DNA of 56,826 nt from a virus, in the IMG/VR virus record IMGVR_UViG_3300042569_001383, positions 88,125-144,950 of that record. One strand, written 5' to 3'. The stretch's first letter is position 1. Each line of letters starts with the position of its first letter. A program made the translations under genes and the position numbers. Of this stretch, positions 1 to 8,473 are shown piece by piece. A model generated the notes under the pieces. That model was not told the DNA's origin. It ran no database searches and saw only the letters and a list, made by a program, of their open reading frames with translations.

Positions 1-258
1 ATCATATACTTTAGCAATTGCATTGATACCAGACTGTAAAGCCAGATTTTCTTTGTTTAATGCCGTTACAACGTTAAAATAATTTTGACCAAAGTTTGAT
101 AGTGCCTCCGCATTATTTTTTAATGTCTCCATCATTCGTTGTAACTCAGCTTCTGTAGCTTGATTTGACGTTACATATTGATTTTGAGGAGGAGTTTGTC
201 CATGTCTAGCCTGTTGTTTTAACAATGCAATGCGATAATATGCGGTATCTTGTTTCAT
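1..258 (-). CDS. Probable tail tape measure protein, N-terminal part (runs off the window)
   Basis: Open frame from an ATG at 258 to the left edge, giving 86 residues with no stop; it begins MKQDTAYYRIALLKQQ. The visible part is hydrophilic and rich in Gln, Asn and Ala, with predicted-helical stretches and no membrane segment yet. The tape measure call rests on position: it is the next gene after tail tube, gp26-type chaperone and a frameshifted chaperone ORF, which is where contractile-tailed phages place the tape measure (T4 gp29 class). It has no Shine-Dalgarno and a late-promoter-like motif ends only 5 nt before the ATG. I cannot check length or the coiled-coil body, so another tail protein is possible. 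Confidence 0.5.
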   Translation of the reverse strand, partial: MKQDTAYYRIALLKQQARHGQTPPQNQYVTSNQATEAELQRMMETLKNNAEALSNFGQNYFNVVTALNKENLALQSGINAIAKVYD

Positions 259-263
259 ATACG

Positions 264-272
264 TATAAATAT
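264..272 (-). promoter_or_regulatory. Late-promoter-like motif before the putative tape measure gene
   Basis: Coding strand reads ATATTTATA, ending 5 nt before the ATG at 258. If it is a promoter the transcript would be nearly leaderless. Confidence 0.4.
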
Positions 273-275
273 TAG

Positions 276-545
276 TTATTTGAATTTACCGGGGAGTTTG
301 GTTTTGGATGTAGTCGTAGTTTCTGCCGGTGTGTTACGCATTGCTATTATTTGATTGACGCGTCTAGTCCACAATGCACGTATATGTACTGGCATATGAT
401 ACACGGTGTTCCAATCCCATCGGCCTTCGCCGAACCAAATCAAATTGAATAAATTTTCATGAAGTGTTAGTTGATGTTCAGGTTTAAACCCAAAAAAGGT
501 CGCCTCCAATTTGAAACCCGGCAGTAAAGGTGCCTCCTGTTTCAC
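276..545 (-). CDS. Second tail assembly chaperone ORF, probably made by frameshifting from the gp26-like gene
   Basis: The frame is open from about 572 to 276 and overlaps the end of the gp26-like gene by at least 62 nt in the other frame. The first possible start is a GTG at 545 with no Shine-Dalgarno; no ATG occurs until residue 51. The product (up to 89 aa) contains HENLFNLIWFGEGRWDW and MPVHIRALW, a pattern I associate with the small T4 gp26/gp51-type hub-assembly and gpT-like chaperone proteins. Position between tube and tape measure is the classic place for a chaperone pair in which the second product is a frameshift extension of the first. I therefore infer a fusion of about 325 aa rather than a separately initiated protein. 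Confidence 0.65.
   Translation of the reverse strand: MKQEAPLLPGFKLEATFFGFKPEHQLTLHENLFNLIWFGEGRWDWNTVYHMPVHIRALWTRRVNQIIAMRNTPAETTTTSKTKLPGKFK
484..501 (-). other. Candidate programmed frameshift site (-2 or +1)
   Basis: The coding strand in the frame of the upstream gene reads GAC CTT TTT TGG GTT TAA, with the six-T run at 492-497 and the stop at 484-486. A -2 slip of the Phe tRNA from TTT (493-495), or a +1 slip of CTT to TTT, both re-pair well and both enter the downstream ORF. The downstream frame is open only from about 572, so any shift must occur inside this short window. Confidence 0.5.
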
Positions 546-1257
546 CCGGGAATTCAGCTTCGAGTTTTATACTTGGCAAATTATCTGCAATGTATTTGCG
601 AAACGTTTTTGATTCCGTTGGAGTCATTTGATAACGTATAAAATGTTCGATATCATGCATGTCTCTTTTGCCGTTAACTTCTTTGATTGTTAATTTTAAA
701 AAATCTGATACAGCATGTTCATCGGATATAGTTTCAATGTCGCGACGTGAAATGTATTTGAATTTAATTGCAATTCCTTCTGCTATGTAATCAAACTCGC
801 CAGCGGCATTTGATTGTATGGTCATTGGATTAACTTGCAATTTAGATAAGTTCATGTTTCGTTGAACTAGCTTTGGTGGATTAACTGTAGAATCCGTTAC
901 AGTAACTGGATATTCTGGTCCGTAACCATGTACTCGTGCTGCAATTATCATTGCCTCTTTATCAGCAACAATCAATTCATTGATATCAATTGGGTCTAAA
1001 ACCAATGAAGCTATCAATTTATCTAATACTACGCCTTGTTTAATATAAGTAGAATTAGTTAAAATATCTTCATCATATGCAGTCATGTACCGCATTTCAA
1101 CAACACCTTTTCTTAATGGACTTGTTTCTGGATATACTTGTCCGTTGCTAGGTAATGGTACCATAACAGATGGCACGACGCTACGTTGTTTGTTTTCGTA
1201 TTGTTGTTTTGCTAATTCAATTAGATTTTTATCGGTTACACGATTTGTTACTGGCAT
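484..1257 (-). CDS. gp26: T4 gp26-like baseplate hub / tail assembly chaperone
   Basis: 257 aa; ATG at 1257 preceded by AAGGAAG. Around residues 35-70 it has LPSNGQVYPE, then EMRYMTAYDEDIL, and later VADKEAMIIAARVHGYGPEYP. This order (LPS-G-Y, MT-x-x-DE, D-x-x-x-hR-x-x-YG-x-Y) is that of the T4 gp26 family of phage baseplate proteins, which act in hub assembly and are encoded beside the tape measure. The gene lies between the tail tube and the putative tape measure. Its last codons overlap the next ORF at a CTTTTTT run, suggesting that a minority of ribosomes make an extended product. It has its own promoter-like motif and follows a terminator, so it can be expressed separately from the tube gene. 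Confidence 0.8.
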   Translation of the reverse strand: MPVTNRVTDKNLIELAKQQYENKQRSVVPSVMVPLPSNGQVYPETSPLRKGVVEMRYMTAYDEDILTNSTYIKQGVVLDKLIASLVLDPIDINELIVADKEAMIIAARVHGYGPEYPVTVTDSTVNPPKLVQRNMNLSKLQVNPMTIQSNAAGEFDYIAEGIAIKFKYISRRDIETISDEHAVSDFLKLTIKEVNGKRDMHDIEHFIRYQMTPTESKTFRKYIADNLPSIKLEAEFPGETGGTFTAGFQIGGDLFWV

Positions 1258-1284
1258 AAACTTCCTTTTCTTTTATAACTTTTA

Positions 1285-1293
1285 TATAAATAT
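1285..1293 (-). promoter_or_regulatory. Late-promoter-like motif before the gp26-like gene
   Basis: Coding strand reads ATATTTATATAAAAG; the core ends 27 nt before the ATG at 1257 and lies directly downstream of the tube-gene terminator. Confidence 0.55.
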
Positions 1294-1303
1294 TGCGGAC
1301 ATG

Positions 1304-1331
1304 AAAAATGGGTGAAATTTCTTCCACCCAT
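1304..1331 (-). terminator. Rho-independent terminator after the tail tube gene
   Basis: Coding strand has a 7-bp perfect stem ATGGGTG/CACCCAT (arms 1325-1331 and 1308-1314) with a 10-nt loop, followed by a T run at 1308-1304. It begins 12 nt after the tube gene stop. Confidence 0.85.
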
Positions 1332-1342
1332 CGCTTAATTTA

Positions 1343-1951
1343 TTAGTAGCTTAACAATGCCCAATCATAATTCAATGTAGCGTCAATCATTACTACATCT
1401 TCAGCTGACCAATCCAATGAACCGAAATTAACTTCCGATAAATAAGCTCCGTATATTTTCCATTCTTCAATAATTTCACCTAATGGAGATAATTGGTTCA
1501 ATGTAATATCTTTTTTATATATCGATGCATACCCATCTCTACCGGTAGCAGATTCATGATGTAAACGAACCCATTCCATGACAGTTTGTGCTCCAGATGG
1601 CATTATTGCATCATACATTGTGATTGCAATGCTATTCCATGAACTTTTACCTTTAAGTTTTCTTTTAACATTGATGTGGTCTAAAACAACTTCTCCATTA
1701 GTTAATGAAGGTTTTGCTGATGTTTTAACTAAAAATGCTGGAATTCCGTCAATATCTAAAACAAATTTATGTTGATATTTTGGTTCCCATGAAAATGCTT
1801 TATCATAAAAATTAGTGTCTAAACCGTAATCGGTTAATGTTGTTGGGTAATCTCCAGTACCATTTGGTGATCCTGCACCTGGAAGATTTGACGGTGTATT
1901 TGTGAACGTACTTAAACCGGTACTGTTTGCGGTCTCTACATTGTATGGCAT
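1343..1951 (-). CDS. gp19: Tail tube protein (T4 gp19-like)
   Basis: 202 aa; ATG at 1951 with GAGGAT upstream. Residues about 50-200 resemble the T4 gp19/Hcp-like tube fold: a segment WEPKYQHKFVLDIDGIPAFLVKTSAKP, followed by VVLDHINVKRKLKGKSSWNSIAITMYDAI, and an end rich in beta strands with WSAEDVVMIDATLNYDW. Polymerised rings of this protein form the inner tube of the contractile tail. The first 45 residues (Ser/Thr/Gly/Asn-rich) look like an extension relative to T4 gp19 (163 aa). It sits directly after the sheath gene as in T4, but terminators on both sides and its own promoter-like motif suggest it is a monocistronic, highly expressed unit. Confidence 0.92.
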   Translation of the reverse strand: MPYNVETANSTGLSTFTNTPSNLPGAGSPNGTGDYPTTLTDYGLDTNFYDKAFSWEPKYQHKFVLDIDGIPAFLVKTSAKPSLTNGEVVLDHINVKRKLKGKSSWNSIAITMYDAIMPSGAQTVMEWVRLHHESATGRDGYASIYKKDITLNQLSPLGEIIEEWKIYGAYLSEVNFGSLDWSAEDVVMIDATLNYDWALLSY

Positions 1952-1975
1952 AATTATATCCTCAATATTTTTACA

Positions 1976-1984
1976 TATAAATAT
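1976..1984 (-). promoter_or_regulatory. Late-promoter-like motif before the tail tube gene
   Basis: Coding strand reads ATATTTATATGTAAAA; the core ends 24 nt before the ATG at 1951 and follows the sheath terminator by about 10 nt. Confidence 0.55.
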
Positions 1985-1993
1985 ACGTAAAGT

Positions 1994-2019
1994 AAAAAAG
2001 GCAGAACCGAAGTTCCACC
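1994..2019 (-). terminator. Rho-independent terminator after the tail sheath gene
   Basis: Coding strand is GGTGGAAC-TTCG-GTTCTGCC followed by TTTTTT. The 8-bp stem (two G-T wobbles) is closed by a C(UUCG)G tetraloop; arms are 2012-2019 and 2000-2007. Confidence 0.9.
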
Positions 2020-2046
2020 TTAATTACATGATTGGTTTAAATTTTA

Positions 2047-4482
2047 TTATTCAGGAAACGCTGCACCCGTTGGTTGAATATTGAAATCTAAAATAATAAA
2101 CTCAGCCGTTCTAGTTGGTTGCAAAAATAATTGTCCATACAATATATTTCTATCAACTAAATCCGGTGTATTATTTGTTGAATCCATTACAACTTTAAAT
2201 GCAGATAAACCTTGATTTTGTTTTACTCCACCTAAATACGGATTAACAATGTTAAGGAACTTGTTACGAGTAGCTTCTGTGTTTTGGTCAAATACTAAAT
2301 AACGAGTTGATGATGCAATAAATTTCTTAACTTCAATCAATAAACGACGAACATTAACACGATCTAATGCACTTGGTCTTGCTTGTAAGGTCTTTTGACC
2401 CCAAATTACAATCGTATTGTTAGGGAATGTCGCAATAGGGTTAACGCGGTTTTCATACAACGTATCTCGTTGAGTTTGTGACAAGTTAACTGCAGTACCT
2501 ACCGCACGTAAACCTCCTCGATTCAAACCAGCTGGGGCATACCATTGTGCAGCTAATCTATCATTGTTTGCTAATGCTCCACCTACTACAACTGATGGTG
2601 GTACCCATAATAATCCACCATTTCCTGCTGGATTGTTAACCGATACCCATGGCCAATATGTTGCTGTATAATTGTTATCAATTGTTCTAACTTGAGTAAC
2701 AACGGTTTGCAAAGAATCACCTTTTGCGTTAGAATCCATAACATAGAATACATCTTGACGTGCTCTACATAAATTTCTAGCTTCAGACGTAACTGCGCTA
2801 TGTAAACTGTCAACTACACCTGGCGTTAACAATACATTCATATCATAATAATCTGTATTGCTTAACAACGTAAATGCTTTGATATATGATTTAGTACCAG
2901 TTGCTGATGTAGAACTACAATCAAATCCAAATGTATTTGCAGCAGTTATATTTGCTCCGGAAAATTTAGGTAAATTTGGACGTGCTCCATCAAACCCACC
3001 TTGCATTGGTACAATGAATTTTCTCGTATTAATTGATACATTTGTTGCAAATGTTCCTGCCGTAATTGCTGCTGACAATGAGCCAGAATATGCAGTTGCT
3101 GCTGTTGGATAATTGTAATTTGCTGATTGAGATACATCTCCTAAATAAAAATCAACATTGTTTCCTACTGTTGCACCTGTTGTTGGAATTGGAGCTAGGT
3201 AGTTCATGTTAGATGCTGCGGTAAAATCAAATCCATGATATACAAATGGACTAAATGCACCACCTACTATTTGATTTAATTTGTAAGTAGATGCTGGCAA
3301 ATTAACATTTCCAGCTACCATTGGTATTGGCGAATTAACTGCACGGAATCCGAATGGGAACAATGTTTTATCAATAGCTTTGTTTGGTACTGCTGCATCT
3401 ACTTCTATTCTTACGAATGGATTTGTATTTGCATAATCTCCGTACAACGAAATTACGTTGTTATCATCTATTGTTTGATATCTATCACCAATTTTCTTAA
3501 CAATGTAATCTGCTGAATCTGGATTCAAACAACAGTTAGTAAATGAAATTACTTCTGATGTTGATGTGTTAATATCGCTGTCTGATACAGATCCGAACAC
3601 TGAATTAGGAATATTTGTAGTATCAACTCGACGAATGATAACATCAAAACGTGCATATCCGTCCGGGTCGCTAACTTCAGTTGATGATTTAATGTTAGCA
3701 ATTGCAACTTTCAATTCATAGTTTGTTGCGTTACCATGTGATAATGAATGCAATTTAAACAAGTTAGTTGCAATCGAACCAATTTTTTGTGAAGTAATCC
3801 ACGGAGTTGCTGCTGCTTGATAGTCTTGTGCAAATGCATACGTTGAAATTGTTTCCAATGACATTGACACTGCTGATAAATCGGCTAACAATGAAGATGT
3901 AAATGCCGCTTCGTATTGTACATAAGCAGGATATGTTTGTCCTTTTGGAGATTTTCCAAAAATTGTTGTTACATAATCAGAATCAGTTGCATTGATTGAT
4001 GCCGAAATTGATGCGCCTTCTGCGTATGATACCGTACCACTATATGAACCAGATAATTTTAAATTAAATCTACCATTTACGTCTGTAGTTAATACCGAAT
4101 CAGCAAAATAAGATGATGTAACATTAACCGGTACCGTTGGATGCAATAAATGTGTCACGTATTTTTGTGAACCTGATTGTGCTACAATTGCTAATGCTCC
4201 GCTGTTTAAAGAATATCCATCTTCATACATTAAACGCGTTACTGTGATTACATTGCCTGATTGCAAATATTCATTTACTGCTACAGGTACATATGATTCA
4301 TCCGTAAAACCTCCAAATACATTTTGGAAATCGCCAATACTTGTAATTTGTATTGGTGTGTATGCAGGTCCTTTTACGGTTGGACCTACAATTGCTGCAC
4401 CGATTTGTGCAATTGCTCCTGGTAAAAACGATTGATCAACTTCATTCGTAAATACACCAGGCGAAACTATTCGTTCTGCCAT
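2047..4482 (-). CDS. gp18: Tail sheath protein (T4 gp18-like)
   Basis: 811 aa; ATG at 4482 with a strong AGGAG eight nt upstream. The N terminus (SPGVFTNEVDQSF, then GAIAQIGAAIVGPTVKGPA and FGGFTDESYVPVAVNEYL) and the C terminus (NPYLGGVKQNQGLSAFKVV, then PTRTAEFIILDF) are typical of contractile sheath subunits. These parts form the conserved interlocking core; the long beta-rich middle section, including the region with SSTSATGTKSYIKAFTLL, corresponds to the variable surface domains. T4 gp18 is 659 aa, so this one is larger in the exposed insertions. It is followed by a strong terminator and preceded by its own late-promoter-like motif, consistent with high-level late expression. Confidence 0.95.
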   Translation of the reverse strand: MAERIVSPGVFTNEVDQSFLPGAIAQIGAAIVGPTVKGPAYTPIQITSIGDFQNVFGGFTDESYVPVAVNEYLQSGNVITVTRLMYEDGYSLNSGALAIVAQSGSQKYVTHLLHPTVPVNVTSSYFADSVLTTDVNGRFNLKLSGSYSGTVSYAEGASISASINATDSDYVTTIFGKSPKGQTYPAYVQYEAAFTSSLLADLSAVSMSLETISTYAFAQDYQAAATPWITSQKIGSIATNLFKLHSLSHGNATNYELKVAIANIKSSTEVSDPDGYARFDVIIRRVDTTNIPNSVFGSVSDSDINTSTSEVISFTNCCLNPDSADYIVKKIGDRYQTIDDNNVISLYGDYANTNPFVRIEVDAAVPNKAIDKTLFPFGFRAVNSPIPMVAGNVNLPASTYKLNQIVGGAFSPFVYHGFDFTAASNMNYLAPIPTTGATVGNNVDFYLGDVSQSANYNYPTAATAYSGSLSAAITAGTFATNVSINTRKFIVPMQGGFDGARPNLPKFSGANITAANTFGFDCSSTSATGTKSYIKAFTLLSNTDYYDMNVLLTPGVVDSLHSAVTSEARNLCRARQDVFYVMDSNAKGDSLQTVVTQVRTIDNNYTATYWPWVSVNNPAGNGGLLWVPPSVVVGGALANNDRLAAQWYAPAGLNRGGLRAVGTAVNLSQTQRDTLYENRVNPIATFPNNTIVIWGQKTLQARPSALDRVNVRRLLIEVKKFIASSTRYLVFDQNTEATRNKFLNIVNPYLGGVKQNQGLSAFKVVMDSTNNTPDLVDRNILYGQLFLQPTRTAEFIILDFNIQPTGAAFPE

Positions 4483-4504
4483 TAGTTACTCCTATGATTT
4501 TTTA

Positions 4505-4513
4505 TATAAATAT
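4505..4513 (-). promoter_or_regulatory. Late-promoter-like motif before the sheath gene
   Basis: Coding strand reads ATATTTATATAAAAAA; the core ends 22 nt before the ATG at 4482, with AGGAG between. Confidence 0.6.
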
Positions 4514-4517
4514 GCGG

Positions 4518-4799
4518 TTATTTAGCTAAACCAACTGCCGGAGTAAATGTTCCATCTACTACGTTGATATGTCCTTCGCCGTAACGATCTCGCATTTTTT
4601 GTATCAATGTAGTTTCCGTTTCTTGCAAAGTTTCATATTCTTGCAAATAGTTGCGTTGTTCTTGTTGTAATTGTTCCGTTTGACGTTGTATTGCGTGAAG
4701 TTCAATTGCAATTTGTCCTAGTATGTTTGCATTTTTTGCAAATGATTCTCGAAGCGATTGAATTTCATCTAAATGTTCCTTGTCCAGTTTTCTGGTCAT
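4518..4799 (-). CDS. Small coiled-coil protein upstream of the sheath
   Basis: From the ATG at 4799 this is 93 aa beginning MTRKLDKEHLDEI. An alternative ATG at 4865 would overlap the preceding gene by 14 nt and has no ribosome site, so I prefer the shorter form. Residues about 5-75 are charged and helical (QRQTEQLQQEQRNYLQEYE), and the end is MRDRYGEGHINVVDGTFTP. Small helical proteins ending in a KYG-x-G-x-h-x-x-x-x-G-x-h-like turn occur widely beside tail genes of T4-like phages; the function is unknown to me. It lies between the appendage array and the sheath and probably belongs to the tail. Confidence 0.7.
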   Translation of the reverse strand: MTRKLDKEHLDEIQSLRESFAKNANILGQIAIELHAIQRQTEQLQQEQRNYLQEYETLQETETTLIQKMRDRYGEGHINVVDGTFTPAVGLAK

Positions 4800-4851
4800 A
4801 ACTTGTTCTTTCTTTCCTTTTATTATATGTAATTTTTTGGTATTATCCAAA

Positions 4852-6063
4852 TTATCCGAAAACATTTACAATTGCTGCATTTGATGCCGATGTTGCTGTA
4901 GATGCTAAACGTTGTCCAATGCTATTAGATGCAGTTAATGCAGTTACAGCATAGTTCCATAAATCTTCTGGTTTTGCAATTGCCGTTCCCGTTGTGTTTT
5001 CTATAGCAACACCCCACGATACTGAGTTTGGATGTGGTACAGCCATTGAACCTGTTAGTACATTGTCAGGTCCATAAATTGTTCCCGTACGTACATCAGA
5101 TCCTGACGGTACTCCTGTAACTTGATCTGGTGATACTATTGAAATTGTATCGGTTGAGCCGGATACTCCTATTACGTATTGAGTTGTAACATCATCATAC
5201 AATTGTACGTTATAGCAATATATTGCGTTACGCGAGCCTGAATTAAGAAATGGGCCTGAAAATACGTTGGTTGCTGTAGTTGATGTTGATGACACTGCAT
5301 TACCCGTTGTTGAGGCTTGTAATTGGCCTATTACGTTGAACGTACCAGCGGTATTTGATTGTAATCCAGGATCATCACCTGTTGTTGTGACGTTACCTGT
5401 TATGTTAACCGTTCCGGTACCATTATTAAATACGGCGGCAGCATTAACTGTTCCAACTAAATTTCCCGTAACATTAATTGTACCCGTTGAATTATTAAAT
5501 ATCCCAAATGGCCCAGTACCACTATTTCCGGCGATAACATTGCCAGTTATGTTAATAGTACCATTACTCGAGTTTAAAATGGCAAAGTTACTTGTCTGTG
5601 TACTAGTGGGGCAAGTAATATTTCCTATAATATTGATAACGCCATTTGAACTGTTAGTTACGGTTCGAGTATTAGGACTTGCACCAGGTATTCTAACTTC
5701 ACCGGTTATATTAATAGTACCATCGTTTACATTTTCTAGGGTATTTCTAGTTTGTAGAAATGTTGCATTTATTGTAATTGAACCGGTATTATAGTATTTT
5801 ATATATCCACCCGTTACTGTTGCTCCTGTACTACTCAATCCTGTTGTTGCTGTTATGTCATAATCACCATATATGTAGAATAACCCACCAGCAATTGCTG
5901 GGCTAGATGCATTATTGATTAGTTGATTAACTGTTATGTCTTGATCAATTATTACAGTAAATCCATTGGGTCTAACATCGTCATCACTTGCAGGTAATGT
6001 TCCACCATCCCAAGTTGCCGTATCAGACCAATTTCCGTTTGCTACTGCATATCTGTTTGCCAT
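4852..6063 (-). CDS. Beta-helix-like appendage protein, paralogue 4 of 4
   Basis: 403 aa; AAAGGAAA upstream of the ATG. The N terminus NGNWSDTATWDGGTLPASDD and strand-like TVIIDQDITVNQL are shared with the three preceding genes. Residues about 100-260 carry short repeats of the type GTINITGNV with a spacing near 20-25 residues, interspersed with Asn/Gly turns, which suggests a right-handed beta-helix. The last 85 residues (GSDVRTGTIYGPDN, SVSWGVAIENTTGTA, ASNSIGQRL) form a second domain common to the family. I infer a fibre-like virion surface protein because the array lies between the fibre gene and the sheath. No catalytic motif is evident. The biochemical role and receptor are unknown. Confidence 0.8.
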   Translation of the reverse strand: MANRYAVANGNWSDTATWDGGTLPASDDDVRPNGFTVIIDQDITVNQLINNASSPAIAGGLFYIYGDYDITATTGLSSTGATVTGGYIKYYNTGSITINATFLQTRNTLENVNDGTINITGEVRIPGASPNTRTVTNSSNGVINIIGNITCPTSTQTSNFAILNSSNGTINITGNVIAGNSGTGPFGIFNNSTGTINVTGNLVGTVNAAAVFNNGTGTVNITGNVTTTGDDPGLQSNTAGTFNVIGQLQASTTGNAVSSTSTTATNVFSGPFLNSGSRNAIYCYNVQLYDDVTTQYVIGVSGSTDTISIVSPDQVTGVPSGSDVRTGTIYGPDNVLTGSMAVPHPNSVSWGVAIENTTGTAIAKPEDLWNYAVTALTASNSIGQRLASTATSASNAAIVNVFG

Positions 6064-6066
6064 ATG

Positions 6067-7176
6067 TTATTTTCCTTTAAAAGCAGCAACTATTGCTGCT
6101 GTGGTTTGTACTGTTGAAATTGATTTTAAACGTTCTCCAATTGTATTTGATCCGGTTAATGAAGTTATAACGTAATCAAATATTTCTTGATGTGTTATGT
6201 TTGTAGCAGAGCCAGTTGTTGTATCTACCGGGACTCCGTAACGTACATCTGATGCTGTTGGTATTATCATGGAACCGGAAAATTCGTTTGAACCGCCATA
6301 TATACTCCCGCTTCGTACATTGGATTGTGCAGGTAAACTTGATGTATATGATGCATCATATAAAAATATATCGCGACCAAAAGTATCAGATTGTATTTCG
6401 TAATACGGTGTTGAAGTTGAAAAAAGTTGAATTTTAGGTGAAAATACTGCGTTGATGTTGTTTTGAGAAATTAATGGACCTTTTACTCGTAATGTTGATG
6501 TAGTTAAGGTTGATGTTATAGCAGGTGCAATTATAGATGTACATGATCCTGTTATGTTCATAGTACACGCAGATGTTTGGTTTACAATTCCTGCGGCAAA
6601 TATAGTAGATGAACCACCCGTTACATTACCTAGTATATTTAAAATGCACGAAGAATTGGCAAGTATAGCAGCAGCAATTGCTGTTCCACTCGGAGCACTT
6701 CCACCAAAGCAGTTTCCTGTTATATTTACTGTTGCAGCAGCACCGATATTTAATGCGGCATTATTTCCACCATTATTAAATGGATTTGATAATTCTCCTA
6801 CAATATTTACTGTACATACACTGTTTACAGATACAGCATATGTAGATGATCCACCGGTAAGTGAACTTCTTAAATTTGAATTTATATTTACTGTTGTTCC
6901 GACTCCCGTTATTCTAACCAATCCTAATCCACCTGTAACAGATTTAGCTACTATACCATTTGTTGCAGTACATGTTAAGGTCCTACTAGTAGAAATAGTT
7001 ACGTTGCTGGTAGCATTTGCAGCTCCTGTTAATGATATAATTGTAGCATCCACATTCAATGTTACTGTATGATTAGCTGCAATTACAACGTCATCTGCAG
7101 CAGTAGGAACTACACTACCTACCCAAGTTCCTGTTGCTGACCAATTTCCTGTTGCTGCACTTGTTATAGTTGCCAT
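6067..7176 (-). CDS. Beta-helix-like appendage protein, paralogue 3 of 4
   Basis: 369 aa, the shortest copy; the ATG at 7176 follows GGAAC. It keeps the family plan: [20 protein letters not shown] at the N terminus, a repeat zone with [18 protein letters not shown] and CILNILGNV units, and the C-terminal module [18 protein letters not shown] ... [17 protein letters not shown] ... GSNTIGERL. Cysteines sit in several repeat units (CTVNI, CILNI, CTMNI), unlike the other copies. It abuts the next gene with only 3 nt between. I infer the same surface appendage role as its neighbours; differences in the repeat zone may change what is bound. Confidence 0.8.
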   Translation of the reverse strand: MATITSAATGNWSATGTWVGSVVPTAADDVVIAANHTVTLNVDATIISLTGAANATSNVTISTSRTLTCTATNGIVAKSVTGGLGLVRITGVGTTVNINSNLRSSLTGGSSTYAVSVNSVCTVNIVGELSNPFNNGGNNAALNIGAAATVNITGNCFGGSAPSGTAIAAAILANSSCILNILGNVTGGSSTIFAAGIVNQTSACTMNITGSCTSIIAPAITSTLTTSTLRVKGPLISQNNINAVFSPKIQLFSTSTPYYEIQSDTFGRDIFLYDASYTSSLPAQSNVRSGSIYGGSNEFSGSMIIPTASDVRYGVPVDTTTGSATNITHQEIFDYVITSLTGSNTIGERLKSISTVQTTAAIVAAFKGK

Positions 7177-7177
7177 G

Positions 7178-8470
7178 TTATATTGTTCCGTTTGAAGTTA
7201 TTAAATTGGCATCTGTTGAAACTGTCGCAGTATTGCTTAACCGTGCTCCAACACTATTAGATGACGTTAAACTGCTTGTTGCAACGCTCCATACACTTTG
7301 AGTATCAAATGATGCAGAACCCGTAGTATTGTTGATTGGGACTCCTTTAAATACGTCAGATGCGTTTGGCATTGCAATGGTACCTGAAAATTGTCCCGTA
7401 TCTCCAAATGTTACGCCTTGACGTACATTGTTTGTAGCAGGAAAATTACCGGGGTAATTTAGTGGGTAAAGTGTTCGTTGTTCTAATACCGTTTCCGTAT
7501 CAAATGTCCATGTTGGTGTTGAACCCGAGATAAGTTGAATGATTGGAGCATATACTGCATTGCGATTATTAGTATTGTAGAAAGGACCGGTTAAATATAT
7601 TGGAGAAGGATTTGCATTCGTTACAACTCCCGGTGCGACTTGTCCAGCTGTTATAGGTCCTATTATTTGTAAAATACCTGTTGTTGTTTTATATACCGCA
7701 CCGACAGTATCAGTTCGTCCTCCTACTACGCTTCCTGAAATGTAAATGGAACAACCTGCAGAATTGGCTTGTATAGCTGGTGCGACATTTGCAATTACGC
7801 TACCGGTTATATTTAATATTGAATTGGATCCAAATTGTGCTATACCATTCGCTCCGGATCCGATGCCACTTGATACGTTTCCTATTATAATAGTAGTACT
7901 GTTAGCCCCTACATTGTTAATACCTAGCGCCGTTAACGCCGAGCCTCCAGTTACTGAGCCTGTTACATATATAGATCCGGAACTAGTATTACTTATACCA
8001 TGGGTGTTTGTTCCCCTACCACCTCTTACACTTCCTGTAATAATTAAAATACCAGAAGATGCGTGGGTTATGGAATTAGCACCAGTACTAGTATTTCCTG
8101 TAACAGATCCTGATATTGTTATATTAGCAGATTGACTTATTAATAACGAAGTGCCAGCAAGATCACCGCCAATATTTCCATTAATTGTTGCTGAATCAGA
8201 TCCCGTTATTCTAGTTAATGTACCAGCTGCTGGGTTAAATCCTATATCAGCTGTTACCGTTACCATGATACCATTTGCTAAGGCAAATGTTCCGCCAGCA
8301 ACAATTGGAGATGATGCGCCATTTCGTAAGCTAAGTACGGTAATATTTTGATTAACCGTTACGGTAAAATTATTTGGATATACATCGTCTGCAGTAGTAG
8401 GTAGTGCTCCAGTATTCCATACCGTTGTATCAGACCAATTTCCATTTTTTACTGCGTATACGTTTGCCAT
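7178..8470 (-). CDS. Beta-helix-like appendage protein, paralogue 2 of 4
   Basis: 430 aa, the longest copy; 3 nt separate it from the previous gene. The N terminus is [20 protein letters not shown], followed by [19 protein letters not shown], almost the same as paralogue 4 (4852-6063). The repeat zone has units such as [22 protein letters not shown] and ILNITGSV, each with a Gly-rich turn, consistent with stacked beta-strands. The end carries [35 protein letters not shown] and SNSVGARL. There is no evident Shine-Dalgarno, so translation may be coupled to the preceding gene. Inferred appendage or fibre component; function not known. Confidence 0.8.
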   Translation of the reverse strand: MANVYAVKNGNWSDTTVWNTGALPTTADDVYPNNFTVTVNQNITVLSLRNGASSPIVAGGTFALANGIMVTVTADIGFNPAAGTLTRITGSDSATINGNIGGDLAGTSLLISQSANITISGSVTGNTSTGANSITHASSGILIITGSVRGGRGTNTHGISNTSSGSIYVTGSVTGGSALTALGINNVGANSTTIIIGNVSSGIGSGANGIAQFGSNSILNITGSVIANVAPAIQANSAGCSIYISGSVVGGRTDTVGAVYKTTTGILQIIGPITAGQVAPGVVTNANPSPIYLTGPFYNTNNRNAVYAPIIQLISGSTPTWTFDTETVLEQRTLYPLNYPGNFPATNNVRQGVTFGDTGQFSGTIAMPNASDVFKGVPINNTTGSASFDTQSVWSVATSSLTSSNSVGARLSNTATVSTDANLITSNGTI

Positions 8471-8473
8471 ATT

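Noticed and set aside
5267-5794. A 175-residue open frame on the plus strand within the appendage array, and similar ones at 6554-7072 and 7746-8135
   Set aside because: They lie antisense to the repetitive, Thr/Asn-rich paralogue genes, have Val/Pro-rich unnatural composition, no ribosome sites and no promoter; they are shadows of the codon bias of the minus-strand genes.
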